DNA from: Bacteroidota bacterium
GTDB taxonomy: Bacteria > Bacteroidota > Kryptoniia > Kryptoniales > JAKASW01
NCBI GenBank assembly: GCA_021796055.1
Contig: JAJYOS010000299.1
Span: 1 to 7,549, forward strand
DNA: 7,549 nt
Reading direction: 5' to 3'
The notes under the pieces were generated by a model, which was given only the letters and a program-made list of their open reading frames with translations, made no database searches and was not told the DNA's origin. Of the stretch, positions 5,771-7,549 are shown one piece after another; the stretch's first letter is position 1; each line of letters opens with the position of its first letter. The position numbers and the translations under genes are program-made.

Positions 5771-5796
5771 ACAAGGGGTGAGGCCTCACCCTTTGT
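5771..5796. terminator. 13-bp-arm palindrome, possible terminator or protein site
   Basis: ACAAGGGGTGAGG (5771-5783) and CCTCACCCTTTGT (5784-5796) are inverted copies with a single difference that would be a G-U pair in RNA. As RNA it folds into an 11-bp stem closed by GGCC. TCTCTGCTGTTC follows, a poor T tract, so intrinsic termination is only possible. As DNA it is a 26-bp near-perfect palindrome that a dimeric protein could bind. Confidence 0.4.
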
Positions 5797-5963
5797 TCTC
5801 TGCTGTTCACAAAGTCAGCTTCAACGACGAACAGATCTGGCTATTGAGTCAGGGCGTGGCAGTTGCCCATTTCAAATTTCCTGTTTCATATTCCGACCGA
5901 ATTCTGTCAAATAGATGCATTCGTATAACAACAATAATCAAAAAAAAGAAAGAGATGTGGCCA

Positions 5964-7549
5964 ATGAAACATCTTTGGTTGCTCGCTCTCACGAGTGTCC
6001 TCTTCAGCGTGCAGACAGCACGGTGTCAGGCGGTGGGGACCATTTCAGGAAAAGTGACAGACTCTGAGACAGGACAAACCCTTCCGGGCGCTAACGTCCT
6101 CGTGAAGGGAACAAGCGTGGGGGCTTCGACGGATCTTCATGGGCGTTTCTCCATTCCGAATGCCCCTGCCGGGCAGGATACATTGAAGGTAAGTTACGTC
6201 GGCTACGATCTCAAGCAAGTACCGGTCGGAGTCGGCGAGGGAGAGAGCGTCACCCTTGACGTTAAACTGATCGCAGTCGGAGTGCGGAGTAAAGGAGTGA
6301 CTGTTACCGCACAAGCCAGCGGTCAGAACGCCGCTATCAACCAGGAACTCTCTTCAGACAACGTGGTCAATGTGGTATCAGCCGCACGCATACACGAGTT
6401 GCCCGATGCAAACGCTGCTGAGTCGGTCGGCAGACTTCCGGGCGTCTTTCTTGTAAGGTCCTACGGCGAGGGATCGCAGGTCGCCATCCGCGGGCTTGAG
6501 CCGAAGTATAACCAGATTGAGATCGATGGAGTGGAGATGCCTTCGAACTCAAGCTCAAATCGGTCGGTCGATATGAGCATGATATCGTCTTATATGTTGA
6601 GCGGCATAGAGCTTTTTAAAACGGTCACGCCGGACATGGACGCGGCAGTACTCGGAGGGACTGTAAATTTTAAGATCAGAGAGGCCCGTTCGACTCCCAG
6701 CGGCGCTCCTATAATACAACTCGAAACCCAGGGAGGGTACAACAACCTCCAGAACACCCTGGGCGACTATGAATTCTCCGGATCGGTAGAGAAGAGATTT
6801 TTTGACAATCGGTTCGGAGTATTCGCACAGGCTCTCACTCAAAGACAGAATCTTACGGCTGATATATTTGGCGGGAGTTACGGGTTGCTTAATAGTTACG
6901 ACTACTATAATCCCCATCCGACAGTGATTATGAACAGTCTGAATCTAACTTATAAGCCGACCGAGAAGAATCTTTATGATGGAACGCTGGTACTTGATTA
7001 CAGGTGGTCTTCCGGAAAAGTGGATCTGATGAATTTCCTGAGTCAGGGCAGGCAGATAACGAAGACTTTCAACCAGAGCTACGGTTTGAGCGGCAATTCT
7101 ACAAACTATTCTGGAGCCTACTTTGCGCCGATTGCAAATGTCATAATGAATATCCTGGACTATAAACAACATGTTCTGTCGTTTACCATGGATGCGAGGG
7201 TATCACATGCTTATTCAGAGAACGTGAACCCCGGTTACTGGAGCGTCAACTTCAGCCAACTCGCATCCGGTATTGGAAGTCTTCCCCTATCGCAGAGTCC
7301 TGAGGCAATTGCTCAACAGGCATCTGCAAAAACGGATTTGAACGAAACATTTCTCACTACCATCAGTACCAATACTAGCTTTACGCGGCAAAGGAACCTA
7401 TCGGGTTCAATCGACTTTCAACGAAGCTTTAATTTTTCGGACTTCCTAACCGCGACGCTCAAGTTTGGCGGAGCCTATCGACATACGTTCAGGTCTTACA
7501 CTTACTCGAGCGGCAGCGGTACGTATAATATCCCTGGCGGAAATGCGGC
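5964..7549 (+). CDS. TonB-dependent outer-membrane receptor with carboxypeptidase-like domain (partial, 3' end outside window)
   Basis: 528 codons are open to the window edge; receptors of this type usually run to 900-1000 residues. Signal peptide MKHLWLLALTSVLFSVQTAR (1-20) is followed by probable cleavage near A23. Residues 25-103 are a carboxypeptidase-like regulatory domain (GTISGKVTDSETGQTLPGAN, VSYVGYD). Then comes the plug, about 125-237: ELPDANAAESVGRLPGV, IRGLEPKYNQIEIDGVEMP, KTVTPDMDAAVLGGTVNF. The plug resembles TIGR01782-type receptors linked to oligosaccharide uptake in Xanthomonas and Caulobacter, more than classic SusC. The barrel follows with alternating aromatic strands. It takes up a ligand, probably a sugar, using TonB energy. 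No N-terminal STN signalling domain. Start 5964 has AAAGAG 9 nt upstream; in-frame ATG 5955 (MWP first) sits on that site and is less likely. Confidence 0.92.
   Translation, partial: MKHLWLLALTSVLFSVQTARCQAVGTISGKVTDSETGQTLPGANVLVKGTSVGASTDLHGRFSIPNAPAGQDTLKVSYVGYDLKQVPVGVGEGESVTLDVKLIAVGVRSKGVTVTAQASGQNAAINQELSSDNVVNVVSAARIHELPDANAAESVGRLPGVFLVRSYGEGSQVAIRGLEPKYNQIEIDGVEMPSNSSSNRSVDMSMISSYMLSGIELFKTVTPDMDAAVLGGTVNFKIREARSTPSGAPIIQLETQGGYNNLQNTLGDYEFSGSVEKRFFDNRFGVFAQALTQRQNLTADIFGGSYGLLNSYDYYNPHPTVIMNSLNLTYKPTEKNLYDGTLVLDYRWSSGKVDLMNFLSQGRQITKTFNQSYGLSGNSTNYSGAYFAPIANVIMNILDYKQHVLSFTMDARVSHAYSENVNPGYWSVNFSQLASGIGSLPLSQSPEAIAQQASAKTDLNETFLTTISTNTSFTRQRNLSGSIDFQRSFNFSDFLTATLKFGGAYRHTFRSYTYSSGSGTYNIPGGNA

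Larger units (their letters stand above)
5589..5914 (+). pseudogene. Possible remnant of a small secreted-protein gene
   Basis: ATG 5589 begins MKRTN. Adding one base near 5600 joins this to PLQLLSHTVAAVLFVLVASR (from 5603), which together make a convincing signal peptide: basic start, hydrophobic core, then CWVTD. The continuation stays open to 5914 but is rich in Cys, Arg and His and looks like shadow sequence. Another frame shows protein-like pieces (GAKPMSNTDAIYLLLWLPV at 5706-5762, and VSFNDEQIWLLSQGVAVAHF at about 5811-5870) separated by a TGA. This suggests a decayed gene with more than one lesion, or chance. No family recognised. GGA seven bases before the ATG is a weak ribosome binding site. 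Confidence 0.25.
5234..5963 (+). other. 730-bp region without an intact gene before the TonB receptor
   Basis: No intact, convincing gene was found on either strand. The region holds a promoter-like pair (5322-5351), overlapping palindromes (5363-5380), a hairpin with AACCGGTT in its loop (5499-5539), a possible decayed secreted-protein gene (5589 to about 5914), and two strong hairpins (5658-5694 and 5771-5796). A short tract rich in A (5929-5950) leads into the receptor gene. If transcription starts near 5358, the receptor mRNA would have a leader of about 600 nt. A TATAAC at 5924-5929 has no matching -35 box. Confidence 0.5.

Noticed and set aside
5766..5963. In-frame upstream extension of the TonB receptor, open from 5766
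   Set aside because: Would bury the signal peptide about 60 residues inside the protein; no ribosome binding site supports an earlier start such as GTG 5778.

Overview
All supported genes lie on the + strand. The window looks like part of a genome from the FCB superphylum (Bacteroidota/Ignavibacteria-like). Two features point there: a C-terminal sorting domain of the type IX secretion system (T9SS) ending a secreted glycosidase, and a TonB-dependent outer-membrane receptor that opens with a carboxypeptidase-like regulatory domain. This is inferred from protein families; no rRNA or other taxonomic marker is present.

Layout. (1) Bases 3-152 carry the last 49 codons of an unrecognised protein, whose stop codon lies inside a degenerate A/T-rich inverted-repeat element (about 130-262). 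(2) An intact 6-phosphofructokinase with features of the diphosphate-using group (307-1548) is followed after 46 nt by an intact (beta/alpha)8 class I aldolase-like protein of the Cgl0159 family (1595-2665), probably as one operon. (3) A secreted clan GH-A glycoside hydrolase with a T9SS tail (2810-4111) is broken at two places: a one-base loss near 3410, and an out-of-frame deletion junction near 3890-3897. (4) A LacI-family repressor (4223-5233) is preceded by a near-perfect inverted repeat and a possible promoter. (5) About 730 bp without an intact gene (5234-5963) hold a sigma70-like promoter, overlapping palindromes, three hairpins and what may be the wreck of a small secreted-protein gene. 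(6) A TonB-dependent receptor starts at 5964 and runs off the window.

How the parts fit. LacI regulator, secreted glycosidase and TonB receptor are the usual parts of a carbohydrate-scavenging locus: secreted enzyme cuts a glycan, receptor imports oligosaccharides, LacI senses the sugar. The phosphofructokinase and aldolase could feed a phosphorylated ketose into C3 metabolism. Here the glycosidase is disabled while regulator, receptor and cytoplasmic enzymes have intact frames, so the locus may be partly decayed or may rely on enzymes encoded elsewhere. The substrate cannot be read from this sequence.

No tRNA, rRNA, CRISPR array, transposase or phage gene was seen. I found no clearly new multi-gene system. 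The items most worth following are the phosphofructokinase/Cgl0159-aldolase pair, the scar in the glycosidase, the repeat that ends the first gene, and the structured leader before the receptor.
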